A program made the position numbers and the translations under genes. The notes beneath the pieces are model-generated. The model saw only the letters and a list, made by a program, of their open reading frames with translations, ran no database searches and was not told where the DNA came from. This document shows positions 1 through 8,246 of a stretch of 64,000 nucleotides of DNA, one piece after another. The stretch's first letter is position 1; each line of letters begins with the position of its first letter. The stretch is taken from positions 96,380 to 160,379 of the forward strand of contig CAYXRF010000002.1 of NCBI GenBank assembly GCA_964467585.1, written 5' to 3'. Source of the DNA: CALVLD01 sp964467585. GTDB lineage: Bacteria; Bacillota; Clostridia; Christensenellales; CAG-138.

Positions 1-1
1 A

Positions 2-490
2 AGGCGATTTGGTTCTGAGGTTACAATCATTTACAGGCGTACCGCCGCCGAGCTTCCCGCCCGCCATGAGGAAGCTGATCACGCGGTGGAGGAGGGCGTT
101 GCCTTCAACTACCTTTGCTCTCCCACTGAAATTCACGGTGAAAACGGCTGGGTTGAAAGCATGCGCTGTGTGCGTATGGAGCTTGGCGCACCCGACATCA
201 CCGGCCGCAGGCGTCCTGTTGTGATAGCAAAAAGCGAGTTCGACATCCCCGTTGACTGCGTGATAATTGCAATCGGCACATCGCCCAACCCGTTGATCAA
301 AGACACCACAAGCGGTCTTGACGTTAACAGGCACGGATGTATCATCGCGGACGAAAATACCTGTCTTACCTCCAGAGATGGTGTTTTTGCAGGCGGAGAC
401 GCCGTAACCGGCAGCGCGACCGTTATACTTGCCATGGGTGCGGGAAAAGCCGCCGCAAAGGCGATTGACGAATACATCCGCTCAAAATAA
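2..490 (+). CDS. Glutamate synthase small-subunit-type FAD/NAD(P)H oxidoreductase, C-terminal part
   Basis: Open at the left edge, so only the last 162 residues are visible. They form the end of a pyridine-nucleotide/flavin oxidoreductase of the GltD type, the subunit that takes electrons from NAD(P)H and passes them to glutamate synthase; related chains occur in archaeal-type GltA and in sulfide dehydrogenase. The signs are the stretch VIIAIGTSPNP followed by a closing FAD-binding motif, FAGGDAVTGSATVILAMGAGKAAAKAI. The reading frame runs from base 2 without a start, and an internal ATG at 86 is not the true start. GltD and its paralogues cannot be told apart from this fragment. A terminator hairpin follows at 553-600. 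Confidence 0.8.
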   Translation, partial: RRFGSEVTIIYRRTAAELPARHEEADHAVEEGVAFNYLCSPTEIHGENGWVESMRCVRMELGAPDITGRRRPVVIAKSEFDIPVDCVIIAIGTSPNPLIKDTTSGLDVNRHGCIIADENTCLTSRDGVFAGGDAVTGSATVILAMGAGKAAAKAIDEYIRSK

Positions 491-552
491 TTGACGGCTT
501 TGTCGTTTGCATTTTTCAATGCAGCGATACAAAAGCCACAAAATGCATTAAA

Positions 553-600
553 AAAGCGTCCGTTTAAGGGTGATTCCTGTAAACAGACGCTTTCTTTGTT
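553..600 (+). terminator. Rho-independent terminator after the GltD-type gene
   Basis: Two arms, AAAGCGTC-CGTTTA and TAAAC-GACGCTTT, pair around an 11-14 nt loop with one unpaired base, followed by a T-rich run (TTTCTTTGTTTT). It lies between the plus-strand oxidoreductase and the end of the convergent Dabb gene, so it may serve both strands. Confidence 0.75.
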
Positions 601-607
601 TTAAGCA

Positions 608-910
608 TTACACATAGTAATCAATGACAACGCGTTCCGAACGAACCTCTTTGATATATGAGGCAACCTTGACGTGCTGCGGATGAACCTTGTATGCAAG
701 CATTGCCGCCTCGTCCGGAAATGTGCAGATCAGAACCATATCGTATGACATATCCGAATGAATCACGTCCCGTCCCATCTCCAACGAGAGCAGATTGGGT
801 ACAACTCCAACCAAAGCCGTAAGCCCTTTTTGAATTATATCCATATTTTCTTCACGGGTATGACCGCAGGCATTTTCCATAAGTCTCCACATAACGATGT
901 GCTTCAGCAT
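608..910 (-). CDS. Dabb (stress-responsive alpha/beta-barrel) family protein
   Basis: A 100-residue protein starting MLKHIVMWRL and continuing through a ferredoxin-like dimeric barrel pattern, with the typical ...SYDMVLICTFPDEAAMLAYKVHPQHVKVASYIK... stretch. In this family 'aYq.HP.H......' marks the core. Dabb proteins are small dimers found in stress response and in some polyketide cyclases; no specific reaction can be assigned. The start at 910 has an AAAGAGGTG ribosome binding site immediately upstream; a longer in-frame reading to 970 would run through the promoter and is rejected. It is divergent from the penicillin-binding protein gene. Confidence 0.8.
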   Translation of the reverse strand: MLKHIVMWRLMENACGHTREENMDIIQKGLTALVGVVPNLLSLEMGRDVIHSDMSYDMVLICTFPDEAAMLAYKVHPQHVKVASYIKEVRSERVVIDYYV

Positions 911-941
911 ATTTTTCACCTCTTTCAAAAAAGTCATTTGT

Positions 942-970
942 ATTATAACCATATAATACCTGTCTTGCAA
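942..970 (-). promoter_or_regulatory. Sigma-A promoter for the Dabb gene
   Basis: On the minus strand TTGCAA (965-970) and TATAAT (942-947) are separated by 17 bp, about 30 bp upstream of the start codon at 910. Confidence 0.65.
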
Positions 971-1035
971 CCTGTTTGTCTAAGTTGGTTTTGAACAGAA
1001 TAGTTATCGACAAAAAACGATTTGGAGTATTGGCG

Positions 1036-3351
1036 ATGAATATGACGAAAACCGAAGGAATAAAGCGGAACAAAAAGCGCAGGACTAAGCGCGGCGCGCT
1101 GAAGCTGACCTTCGGTCTGCTGTTTCTTGGTTTTGCGGGGCTGCTTATCGCGGCGTCGGTCATATTTCGCTTTGACGAGTGGCGCAGCTTTGACGCGTCG
1201 CTGATACTTGACTGTGACAAAAGTGCTATTGTCTGCGACAGCAACGGCGACTTGGTTTGTATTGCAAGCGCGGGTGAGAAACGCATTTGGGTAGGTATCG
1301 AATCGATCCCGGACGTTGTTGTAAACGCTTTTGTGTCCGCTGAGGACGCAAGGTTTTACACGCATGACGGAATAGACATTGTGCGCATATTCGGCGCGGC
1401 ATGGGCGGATATTCGAGCGGGCGGATACGTTCAGGGTGCGTCAACAATAAGCCAACAGCTGATAAAGCTGAGTCATCTTTCGTCCGAAAAAACGCTTGAC
1501 CGCAAGCTTGAGGAGGCTGTGCTTGCGATGACGCTTGAGGATAATTACTCAAAGGATGAGATAATGGAGATGTATCTCAACTATGTTTACTTTGGCGGCG
1601 GCTATTATGGTATTGAGGCTGCATCGCTTGGATTTTTTGGAGTTGACGTTTCCGCGCTTACAACGGCGCAGGCAGCACAGCTTGCCGGCATACTCAAAAG
1701 TCCCTCCGCATACGCGCCCCATATCGATATGGATGCTTCCGTCGGCAGGCGCGACACAATTCTCGGTCTTATGAAGGAATATGGTTACATCGAGCAGCAG
1801 GAATATGATGAAGCAATCGCTGAGGAGCCCGTGCTCAAATGTGCCTTTCCAACCGACAGAAACACATACATCGACTTCGCCCTTTCGGAAGCATGTGAGC
1901 TTTCGGGACTGACAATGGATGAGCTGCTTGCTTCGGGAGTTGAGATATACACAACTCTTAACACTGAAATAAACGATTACTGTATTTCTCTGATGAATGA
2001 CGATGCTAACTTCCCGATTGACGCCGCGCAGGGAGCGTTGACTGTTCTTGACGACCGCGGAGGTATTATAGCAATGGTTGGCGGGCGCGGCGAATATACT
2101 GCGCAGTCGCTCAACCGTGCTGCCGATATTGAACGGCAGCCCGGTTCGCTCATAAAGCCTATACTTGTATATGCGCCTGCAATAGAGCTTTATGGCTGTT
2201 CCGCCGCAACCATGCTGTATGATGAGCAGAAAAGCTTTGGAACCTATACTCCCCGTAATTCGGATGATAAATACTTTGGGTGGGTTACAATGAGAACGGC
2301 TGTAACAAAGTCACTCAACGTACCCGCTGTGGAGCTTTTGAGCCGCATAGGGCTGCCATCAGCTGTGTTGTTTGCCCAAAGCGTTGGAATTTCTTTTGAA
2401 AATGAGGAGATAGGACTTTCGATTGCGTTGGGCGGATTTACATACGGCGTATCGACTTTGGAAATGGCGGGAGCTTTTTCGATGCTTTCCGATGAGGGCG
2501 TTTACATAAAGCCCACAAGCATTGAACGTATCGACTCAGACGTGTTTGATTACAGCCGAGCGCAAACGGGAAAGCGTGTTATGACCGAGGCAAACGCATA
2601 CATACTGACGTCAATGCTTCAAAGTGTTGCAAAGGAAGGCACGGGGCGAAGGCTCAACGAGCTTGGAATGCCCATTGCAGCAAAGACGGGAACGTCTGTT
2701 GATGAGAACGGTGTGCGTGACGCTTGGTGTGCCGTTTATTCGTCTGAATACACAGCGGTTGCATGGATGGGGCTTGATTCATCGGCACAGGGCAGCCTGC
2801 CGTCTGAAGCAGTCGGCGGGAGCTGTACGGCACTTTTGCTCTCAAAGCTTTATTCAAAGCTATACGAGGAGCGCGATTGTCCCGACTTTGCCATGCCGAG
2901 CAATGTTGAATCCGTTCGTCTTGATATTAGGTGTATCGAGCAGGGCAAATGTGCGCTCGCTTCTGCCTTGACTCCGGACGAATATGTTTGTGAGGAGGTT
3001 TTTTCCGTTGGCACATCACCATTGGAGATAGACAGCTATTGGACGCTTCCGCGCCCTCCTGATGAGATCGGATGGAGCATAAGCGCATATGGTTCGCCTG
3101 TTATATCGTTCTGCCCGATTTTTAGTCACTTAGAATACAGGCTGATCCGTGTGGATCAGCTTGGAAATGAGCTAACCATATACACCATCACCAACACAAC
3201 CGAGCTTGTCAGCTACACCGACACAACGGCCGTGAGAGGTGCGGTATACACTTACTATGTTGTTGCCGTTCATCCGGAGCTGCTGACAGCCGGTGAGCCG
3301 ACAGTCAGCGAACCTTCGCGCAAGCTGCGCGTCGTAGTTCCGTTTGATTAA
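1036..3351 (+). CDS. Class A penicillin-binding protein (PBP1A family)
   Basis: A 771-residue bifunctional peptidoglycan synthase anchored in the membrane: a basic N-terminus, one transmembrane helix (about residues 22-43), a GT51 glycosyltransferase domain, then a transpeptidase domain. Visible motifs are the catalytic Glu103 in SAEDARFYTHDG, then GASTISQQLIK and NYVYFGGGYYGIEAAS; the transpeptidase has S371-L-I-K, S426-L-N and K550-T-G-T. The last ~80 residues look like a fibronectin-type beta domain (LEYRLIRVDQLGNELTIYT... VSEPSRKLRVVV). The start at 1036 has GGAG 9 nt upstream; an in-frame TTG at 976 would add 20 residues without a good ribosome binding site. It ends 12 bp from the convergent thioredoxin gene. 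Confidence 0.95.
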   Translation: MNMTKTEGIKRNKKRRTKRGALKLTFGLLFLGFAGLLIAASVIFRFDEWRSFDASLILDCDKSAIVCDSNGDLVCIASAGEKRIWVGIESIPDVVVNAFVSAEDARFYTHDGIDIVRIFGAAWADIRAGGYVQGASTISQQLIKLSHLSSEKTLDRKLEEAVLAMTLEDNYSKDEIMEMYLNYVYFGGGYYGIEAASLGFFGVDVSALTTAQAAQLAGILKSPSAYAPHIDMDASVGRRDTILGLMKEYGYIEQQEYDEAIAEEPVLKCAFPTDRNTYIDFALSEACELSGLTMDELLASGVEIYTTLNTEINDYCISLMNDDANFPIDAAQGALTVLDDRGGIIAMVGGRGEYTAQSLNRAADIERQPGSLIKPILVYAPAIELYGCSAATMLYDEQKSFGTYTPRNSDDKYFGWVTMRTAVTKSLNVPAVELLSRIGLPSAVLFAQSVGISFENEEIGLSIALGGFTYGVSTLEMAGAFSMLSDEGVYIKPTSIERIDSDVFDYSRAQTGKRVMTEANAYILTSMLQSVAKEGTGRRLNELGMPIAAKTGTSVDENGVRDAWCAVYSSEYTAVAWMGLDSSAQGSLPSEAVGGSCTALLLSKLYSKLYEERDCPDFAMPSNVESVRLDIRCIEQGKCALASALTPDEYVCEEVFSVGTSPLEIDSYWTLPRPPDEIGWSISAYGSPVISFCPIFSHLEYRLIRVDQLGNELTIYTITNTTELVSYTDTTAVRGAVYTYYVVAVHPELLTAGEPTVSEPSRKLRVVVPFD

Positions 3352-3363
3352 CGACCGCTGACG

Positions 3364-3672
3364 TCACTCAAGCATATTAAGCAGCGCACGGATATTAACA
3401 ACACCCATCGTGCGCTTTGCGTCTTCCCCGTTTTTGAACAGAATAATCGTGGGTATGTTCATTATGCCGTAGCGCATTGCGATATCCCTTTCATCGTCAA
3501 CATTGAGCGTGCCGACGCGATAGCTGCCGTCGCTCTCCTCGGCAAGCTGCTCGATAACGGTTGACATTCTGCGACATGGGCCGCACCATGAAGCCCAAAA
3601 ATCAACAAACATGGGCGTCTCTTGGCTTATCTGCTCATCAAAATTGTCTTTTGTAAGAATGACCTCTTTCAT
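3364..3672 (-). CDS. trxA: Thioredoxin
   Basis: A 102-residue cytoplasmic dithiol reductase with the classic W29-C30-G-P-C33 active site and the cis-proline segment NIPTIILF. Length and fold order match canonical thioredoxin. It donates electrons to reductases and repairs protein disulfides together with thioredoxin reductase, which is not in the window. It lies 13 bp downstream of the anchored protein gene on the same strand. The ATG at 3672 is preceded by AAAGGAGAT. Confidence 0.95.
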   Translation of the reverse strand: MKEVILTKDNFDEQISQETPMFVDFWASWCGPCRRMSTVIEQLAEESDGSYRVGTLNVDDERDIAMRYGIMNIPTIILFKNGEDAKRTMGVVNIRALLNMLE

Positions 3673-3685
3673 ACTTTTATCTCCT

Positions 3686-4453
3686 TTATGGTGTTATTAT
3701 TAACTCAGTTATACCCGTGAGCTCAAAACGATATACATACCCCGTTTCGTCCGATGATATTTCAGTTGGCTCATATGAGGATGAGATAGGCGCATATGAC
3801 ACGACATACGCGGTAATATCGAAAACCGAATCATACGCCGTGCGCGGAAGCGTTATCTGTGCTTCCTCAGAAATAAGCGCTGAAAACTCAAAATAAACTT
3901 CAACCTGTCCAAGCGGTTCAAGCACGTTTGCGAACGGAAGCGCCAGCAGCCCTTCGTCATTTTGCGTATACCGAACGGCTTTATTGTTGACCATCGCGGA
4001 AGTAACCGTCAATCCCCGTGCAATGAACATCGCCTCATACATAACGAAATCGGTGTTGTTTACAAATGTCATTGACCATTTACCGGTAACAAGCATTTGC
4101 ACATTGCCGTCCGAGTCTGCGGAGGGAGTCACTTCCATAACGAGCAGAACACAGCCTCTCTCCTCCCGTGTCTGCACGGGGCATGGAGTGACGATACCTT
4201 GAGAATCGTCTGATTCAGTGGTTGGCGTTGGTTCTGCAAAAGCTGTTGGGGCGGCACTTTCGGAAGCTTCGGCAGAAGCATATACGGTGGGTGTTTCAGA
4301 CGTGTTGGGTTCAAGGGAGGTTTTATGCTTTTTGGCATTTATTGCAAGCAACACAATAAGCACCGTTATGCCGCATATCACGAGTATGCCACCCGCGATT
4401 ATCGCGGCAATAACGAGCTTTCGTCTTATGCGCCTGTTTTCGATAAACGCCAT
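3686..4453 (-). CDS. Membrane-anchored protein with Ser/Thr/Pro linker, function unknown
   Basis: A 255-residue protein with a basic start (MAFIENRRIRRKLV), one strong transmembrane helix (about residues 12-37), a low-complexity Ser/Thr/Pro/Glu linker (about 45-95) and a beta-rich extracytoplasmic domain of ~155 residues. The domain carries a pattern seen in secreted FxLYD-like or DUF-type modules (FVNNTDFVMYEAMFIARGLTVTSAMVNN...), but I do not recognise the family. The domain is predicted to face outward. GGAGATGAG sits just before the ATG. It precedes trxA with 13 bp spacing, so the two may be cotranscribed. Confidence 0.7.
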   Translation of the reverse strand: MAFIENRRIRRKLVIAAIIAGGILVICGITVLIVLLAINAKKHKTSLEPNTSETPTVYASAEASESAAPTAFAEPTPTTESDDSQGIVTPCPVQTREERGCVLLVMEVTPSADSDGNVQMLVTGKWSMTFVNNTDFVMYEAMFIARGLTVTSAMVNNKAVRYTQNDEGLLALPFANVLEPLGQVEVYFEFSALISEEAQITLPRTAYDSVFDITAYVVSYAPISSSYEPTEISSDETGYVYRFELTGITELIITP

Positions 4454-4502
4454 GGCTCATCTCCAAACCTAAGCTTGCAGCGCCGCTTTATTATCCCGAC
4501 GC

Positions 4503-5582
4503 TTATTGCTCTCTTTTCCACACGAAGTCATGCGCCTGCTCTTCACCGCGCAAAACGCGCAGCCCGCCTGCGGCAAGCGCTTCCATCTCATATTCGCCCG
4601 CCATAACCTCAACGGGTGCAATCCAGCTTATCCGCGGAACTAACATATTGATGAAAAGCTTGCTGTATGCAAGACCTCCGGTAATGACTATCCTGTCAAC
4701 GCTGCCGCTGACCGCCGCCGCAAGCTCCGCGATGCCCTTGGCGTGTGAAAGCGCCATCGCGTCATAAAGCATACGCGCATTTTCATCACCGTTATCAATC
4801 ATTGACTCGATCTCACGCCCATCGCTTGTTCCGAGATATGCCTTCAGCCCGGAATTTCCGCGGATGTATCGGCTCATCTCCTCGCGTGAATACTTGCCGC
4901 TGTAACACAGCATCGCCAAATCCATCGCCTGAAGCCTGCCGCATCTTTCGGGCGCAAACCCGGCGTCGTCGTCACTGTAGCAGTCGATGCAGCGCCCCTT
5001 GCGGATAAGCCACGCAGAGCAGCCTCCGCCGATATGCAGCACAATTATTGTGCATTCGTTAAGGCTTTTGTGCAGCCGCTCCTCCGCACACTTTCTTGCC
5101 ATGGCGCGGCTGTTAAGAACATGACCTCGGCTCTTTTTGGGAAGCTCAGGCATACCCGTTATCCTGGAAATATCATCCAGCTCGTCAACCGCAACGGGGT
5201 CATATACCATCGCAGGAATGCCGAGAGGTCTTGCAATTGCATCCGCAAGCACGCAGGCAAGGTTGGAAATATGCGTGTCAACTCTTGTCGCCATAAAGTA
5301 ATCGATCATATCCTGATTAACGCGAAAAGCTCCCGACGGCACGGGCGGCAAAAGCCCCCCGCGTGCCATAACGCAGGTGAGTGAGCTTTTGGGAATGGCG
5401 TTTTTTGACAGCGTATCGTTGATGCAGCTCATTCTATAATCGAACTGCTCCATCACCCATGTAAAACGCTTCAGCTCGTTTAGGGGGTGTCTGACGGTCT
5501 CTGACATTATCATTGTGTCATCGTCAAACACCGCCAGCTTTGTGGACGTTGACCCCGGATTTATAACAAGTATCCTCTCCAT
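4503..5582 (-). CDS. buk: Butyrate kinase
   Basis: A 359-residue acetate/butyrate kinase family (ASKHA fold) enzyme that converts butyryl phosphate plus ADP to butyrate plus ATP. It begins MERILVINPGSTSTKLAVF, the phosphate-binding motif typical of Buk, and has IVLHIGGGCSAWLIRKG and later VDRIVITGGLAYSKLF. The length matches Buk (~355) rather than acetate kinase (~400). It lies 12 bp downstream of ptb on the same strand, the classic order for the phosphotransbutyrylase route of butyrate formation. Action on branched-chain acyl phosphates is also possible. Confidence 0.92.
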   Translation of the reverse strand: MERILVINPGSTSTKLAVFDDDTMIMSETVRHPLNELKRFTWVMEQFDYRMSCINDTLSKNAIPKSSLTCVMARGGLLPPVPSGAFRVNQDMIDYFMATRVDTHISNLACVLADAIARPLGIPAMVYDPVAVDELDDISRITGMPELPKKSRGHVLNSRAMARKCAEERLHKSLNECTIIVLHIGGGCSAWLIRKGRCIDCYSDDDAGFAPERCGRLQAMDLAMLCYSGKYSREEMSRYIRGNSGLKAYLGTSDGREIESMIDNGDENARMLYDAMALSHAKGIAELAAAVSGSVDRIVITGGLAYSKLFINMLVPRISWIAPVEVMAGEYEMEALAAGGLRVLRGEEQAHDFVWKREQ

Positions 5583-5594
5583 AGGGAATACACC

Positions 5595-6491
5595 TTAGCT
5601 GACAAATCCCGCGCCCAAGGCGAGAGAGTAGTATTTTTCTTCCGCACTGCTGCCGCGGCTTGCAAGCACGATAGGAACCTTGCAGCCCATAATTATGCCC
5701 GCCATTCTTCCGCCCGCTGTGTATACAAGGCATTTGCCCAGAACATTGCCAACGACAATCTCAGGTACAAGAAGAATATCGAAATCACCTGCGCAAGGAC
5801 AATCGAAGCCCTTAATCTTTGAAAGCTCCGGAACCATCGCAAGGTCGTATGATATCGGGCCTTCAATGTAGCAGCTTGGCAGCTCTCCCGCAAGGCTCAT
5901 ACGCTTTAGCTCCGCAGCATCAACGGTCTCCTGCATTTTGGGATTGACGGTTTCAATCGCGCAAAGTGCCGCAACGTTGGGCTTTTCATAGCCCAGCTTA
6001 TGGAAGAAATCCACAGCGTTGGTGACGATCTTGACCTTTTTTTCAAGATCGGGATAGGTACACATACCGCCATCCGTTACGCACATCAGCTTTGGATAGT
6101 TCGGAACCTCCACCATCATACAGTGGCTCATAAGCGAACCCGTGCGAAGCTCCGCATCCGGATCAAGAACACCCTTGAGCATTGCCCCCGTCATTATCTT
6201 GCCCTTCATCAAAAAGTGTGCGCGCCCCTCTTTGATAAGCTTTGCGGCGCAAACGCTTGGATGCATCCCCTCGGGAACCTCAACTATCTCAAAATCTGCG
6301 GGATTCTGTCCCAAAGAAACCAGAACGGCTTCTATCTTCTGTCTGTCTCCGACAAGAATTGAATCCACCAGGTCTTTAGCGTGGATAATTGCCTCCAGCG
6401 CGTGGGCGTCGTCTGCGCAAACAAGAGCCACAGTACGGCGTTTGCCGGTTTTTACGCGAGCAACAAGCTCATCAAAGGTTTTGATTGCCAT
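5595..6491 (-). CDS. ptb: Phosphate butyryltransferase
   Basis: A 298-residue PTA/PTB family enzyme exchanging CoA for phosphate on butyryl-CoA. Features are the N-terminal MAIKTFDELVARVKTGKRRTVALVCADDAHALEAI, the central FLMKGKIMTGAMLKGVLD stretch and the C-terminal region ending VPIVLASRGSSAEEKYYSLALG, close to the Ptb consensus. The length is that of Ptb, shorter than full-length Pta. It is the first gene of ptb-buk, with its own promoter at 6579-6607. In a commensal Clostridium-like anaerobe the pair would yield one ATP per butyrate. Confidence 0.92.
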   Translation of the reverse strand: MAIKTFDELVARVKTGKRRTVALVCADDAHALEAIIHAKDLVDSILVGDRQKIEAVLVSLGQNPADFEIVEVPEGMHPSVCAAKLIKEGRAHFLMKGKIMTGAMLKGVLDPDAELRTGSLMSHCMMVEVPNYPKLMCVTDGGMCTYPDLEKKVKIVTNAVDFFHKLGYEKPNVAALCAIETVNPKMQETVDAAELKRMSLAGELPSCYIEGPISYDLAMVPELSKIKGFDCPCAGDFDILLVPEIVVGNVLGKCLVYTAGGRMAGIIMGCKVPIVLASRGSSAEEKYYSLALGAGFVS

Positions 6492-6578
6492 GAATATACC
6501 TCCGTTATTAAACGCGATATTTCACGCGTCGTGGTTCGATATGCCGATAGGCAGCTATGTACAAACTGCACCAACTAC

Positions 6579-6607
6579 ATTCTAACAGCTTTTGAAGCTT
6601 ATGTCAA
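6579..6607 (-). promoter_or_regulatory. Sigma-A promoter for ptb-buk
   Basis: Minus-strand TTGACA (6602-6607), 17 bp spacer, TAGAAT (6579-6584). It lies about 90 bp upstream of the ptb start, leaving a short leader with no obvious riboswitch. Confidence 0.7.
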
Positions 6608-6688
6608 TGTGAAACGCCTTCATATCCGCCCTTTGATGCTCAGTTTTACCCTTCAAACAATATATCGTCCGGTAAGTCAAAACGGGTG

Positions 6689-6717
6689 TTGACATTTTTC
6701 AAAATCAATTGTATAAT
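6689..6717 (+). promoter_or_regulatory. Sigma-A promoter of the tRNA operon
   Basis: Perfect consensus TTGACA (6689-6694), 17 bp spacer and TATAAT (6712-6717), 28 bp before the first tRNA. Confidence 0.85.
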
Positions 6718-6745
6718 CATCGGCGTCGCCTAAATCGGATGCTTA

Positions 6746-6821
6746 CGGGGTGTAGCGCAGTTGGCAGCGCACGTGCTTTGGGAGCATGGGGCCGGAAGTT
6801 CAAGTCTTCTCACCCCGACCA
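6746..6821 (+). tRNA. tRNA-Pro (TGG)
   Basis: Full cloverleaf: acceptor CGGGGTG/CACCCCG, anticodon stem CGTGC/GCATG with loop TTTGGGA (anticodon TGG), T-arm containing GTTCAAG, and an encoded CCA end. First of seven tRNAs. Confidence 0.95.
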
Positions 6822-6826
6822 ATTAT

Positions 6827-6901
6827 GGCCCCGTGGTCAAGCGGTCAAGACACCGCCCTTTCACGGCGGTAACAGGAGTTCGATTCTCCTCGGGGTCACC
6901 A
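6827..6901 (+). tRNA. tRNA-Glu (TTC)
   Basis: Acceptor GGCCCCG/CGGGGTC, anticodon stem CCGCC/GGCGG with loop CTTTCAC (anticodon TTC), T-arm GTTCGATTC, encoded CCA. Five bases after tRNA-Pro. Confidence 0.95.
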
Positions 6902-6910
6902 TCCTTTTTA

Positions 6911-6987
6911 GGGCCTTTAGCTCAGTTGGTCAGAGCGGTCGGCTCATAACCGATTTGTCCGGGGTTCGAGTCCCTGAAGGCCCACCA
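6911..6987 (+). tRNA. tRNA with CAT anticodon (elongator Met or lysidine-type Ile2)
   Basis: Acceptor GGGCCTT/AAGGCCC, loop CTCATAA, encoded CCA. It lacks the initiator hallmarks (unpaired position 1:72 and three G:C pairs in the anticodon stem), so it is not fMet. The acceptor and D-arm resemble Bacillus Ile2 (GGACCTTTAGCTCAGTTGG), which reads AUA after tilS modification, but elongator Met cannot be excluded. Confidence 0.9.
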
Positions 6988-6994
6988 TTTTTAC

Positions 6995-7071
6995 GGCCCG
7001 GTAGTTCAGTTGGTTAGAATGCCAGCCTGTCACGCTGGAGGTCATGGGTTCGAGCCCCATTCGGGTCGCCA
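6995..7071 (+). tRNA. tRNA-Asp (GTC)
   Basis: Acceptor GGCCCGG/TCGGGTC, anticodon stem CCAGC/GCTGG, loop CTGTCAC (anticodon GTC), discriminator G and encoded CCA. Confidence 0.95.
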
Positions 7072-7086
7072 ATTTAATATCGATAT

Positions 7087-7162
7087 GCTGGTGTAGCTCA
7101 ATTGGCAGAGCAGCTGATTTGTAATCAGCAGGTTGAGGGTTCAAGTCCCCCCACCAGCTCCA
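7087..7162 (+). tRNA. tRNA-Thr (TGT)
   Basis: Acceptor GCTGGTG/CACCAGC, anticodon stem GCTGA/TCAGC, loop TTTGTAA (anticodon TGT), encoded CCA. Confidence 0.95.
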
Positions 7163-7170
7163 CTTTTTAT

Positions 7171-7255
7171 GGACGGGTTCCCGAGCGGCCAAAGGGAGCG
7201 GACTGTAAATCCGTTGTCACAGACTACGATGGTTCGAATCCATCCCCGTCCACCA
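7171..7255 (+). tRNA. tRNA-Tyr (GTA)
   Basis: Class II tRNA with long variable arm. Acceptor GGACGGG/CCCGTCC, anticodon stem CGGA/TCCG with GTA anticodon, T-arm GTTCGAATC, encoded CCA. Confidence 0.95.
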
Positions 7256-7261
7256 TCATTC

Positions 7262-7348
7262 GCGGGAATGGCGGAATTGGCAGACGCGTACGGTTCAGGT
7301 CCGTATGAGGGCGACTTTGTGCAGGTTCAAGTCCTGTTTCCCGCACCA
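7262..7348 (+). tRNA. tRNA-Leu (CAG)
   Basis: Class II tRNA: acceptor GCGGGAA/TTCCCGC, anticodon stem TACGG/CCGTA, loop TTCAGGT (anticodon CAG), long variable arm, encoded CCA. Last of the cluster; a strong terminator follows. Confidence 0.95.
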
Positions 7349-7353
7349 AATCA

Positions 7354-7389
7354 ACACCCGACAGCTTAATGGCTGTCGGGTGTTTTTTG
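7354..7389 (+). terminator. Terminator of the tRNA operon
   Basis: A perfect 12-bp hairpin, ACACCCGACAGC (7354-7365) against GCTGTCGGGTGT (7372-7383), with a 6-nt loop and a T-run to 7387. Confidence 0.92.
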
Positions 7390-7458
7390 TTGCTGATATT
7401 TCATCATATTGAAGTGCTTTGTGCTGCTTCTATTTGTCGTCAAGTGAAGCATATCCTT

Positions 7459-8187
7459 TTATTCGGGCAACGCCGATAGTATGTCTGTGAGCATTGCTTT
7501 CACGCTTTCAAAGCGCGGCAGCTTATCTCCTGTGACTTCATCCATATATAAGGAACGATTTACCTCAATCATTATGCTGCTGACGCGAGGATCCCTCCCA
7601 TAATAGCGCGATGGCACCATTGTCCCCGAAAACAGCGTGTCGCAGGCAGCGTGCAGTCCATGTGCCTTGACCGCCATGAGCAAGCTCTGCGTAACACGGT
7701 TTGGCGAATGAAACGCGTCTGTTCCTATGCAGACGTCGGGACGTAACTTTCCGGCGTCCTCATACGGAAGGGCTTTTGACGGGAATGAATGGCAATCGAC
7801 AATCAAGCACTTGCCTTTTTCGCAAAGCTGCTGCTCAACCATTGCGGTGAGCTGCGCGTGATGCGGCTTGTAATACGCTGATATCACATGTTGAACCGAG
7901 CTTTCACAAAGCCTTTTTATCGGAATCAGGTCTGAACCGTTTTGATAACAAATCCACATTCCGAAACGGCTCATCACCTCTTCTTCTGGATTGAGAAAGC
8001 GCTCCACGTCGCACACAAGACGGCTTATCGGAAACACGATTTTGGTTTGCCCGCAGAACAGTTCATCGGTGTAAAGATCTGTCATTTTAAGCAGCTCCCG
8101 CTGAATATCCTGTTCGGAAATGATGAAGTCGAAAAGATATTCGTGCGGAATTGCAACAGAGCTGTGTGGTATGTGCAGTATGGTCAT
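7459..8187 (-). CDS. N-formylglutamate amidohydrolase family protein
   Basis: A 242-residue member of the FGase family (PF05013 type), zinc-dependent amidases that release formate or cleave N-acyl amino acids. Seen: the N-terminal HIPHSS motif, the VDCHSFPS segment and the closing IMIEVNRSLYMDEVTGDKL, matching the family's metal- and substrate-binding blocks. The start is set at the ATG at 8187 with GGGAGA just upstream; an upstream in-frame reading to 8217 would run into a terminator stem. The gene sits alone behind an S-box-type riboswitch (8214-8340). That points to methionine or SAM-linked control, unexpected for histidine-degradation HutG, so the real substrate may differ, for example a formylated or acylated sulfur amino acid (inference). 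Confidence 0.82.
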   Translation of the reverse strand: MTILHIPHSSVAIPHEYLFDFIISEQDIQRELLKMTDLYTDELFCGQTKIVFPISRLVCDVERFLNPEEEVMSRFGMWICYQNGSDLIPIKRLCESSVQHVISAYYKPHHAQLTAMVEQQLCEKGKCLIVDCHSFPSKALPYEDAGKLRPDVCIGTDAFHSPNRVTQSLLMAVKAHGLHAACDTLFSGTMVPSRYYGRDPRVSSIMIEVNRSLYMDEVTGDKLPRFESVKAMLTDILSALPE

Positions 8188-8213
8188 TATTTTTCTCCCT
8201 TTAACAATATTTG

Positions 8214-8246
8214 CCAAAAAGAGAAAAACCCATCGCAGATGGGCTT
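8214..8246 (-). terminator. Riboswitch expression-platform terminator
   Basis: On the minus strand AAGCCCATC (8246-8238) pairs with GATGGGTTT (8234-8226) over 9 bp with a 3-nt loop, then TTTTTCTCTTTTT. The 5' arm can instead pair with GATGGGTTT of 8261-8253, giving a 9-bp antiterminator, so the two structures exclude each other. Confidence 0.8.

Noticed and set aside
6911..6987. Initiator tRNA-fMet
   Set aside because: The acceptor end is fully paired and the anticodon stem lacks the three consecutive G:C pairs of initiators.
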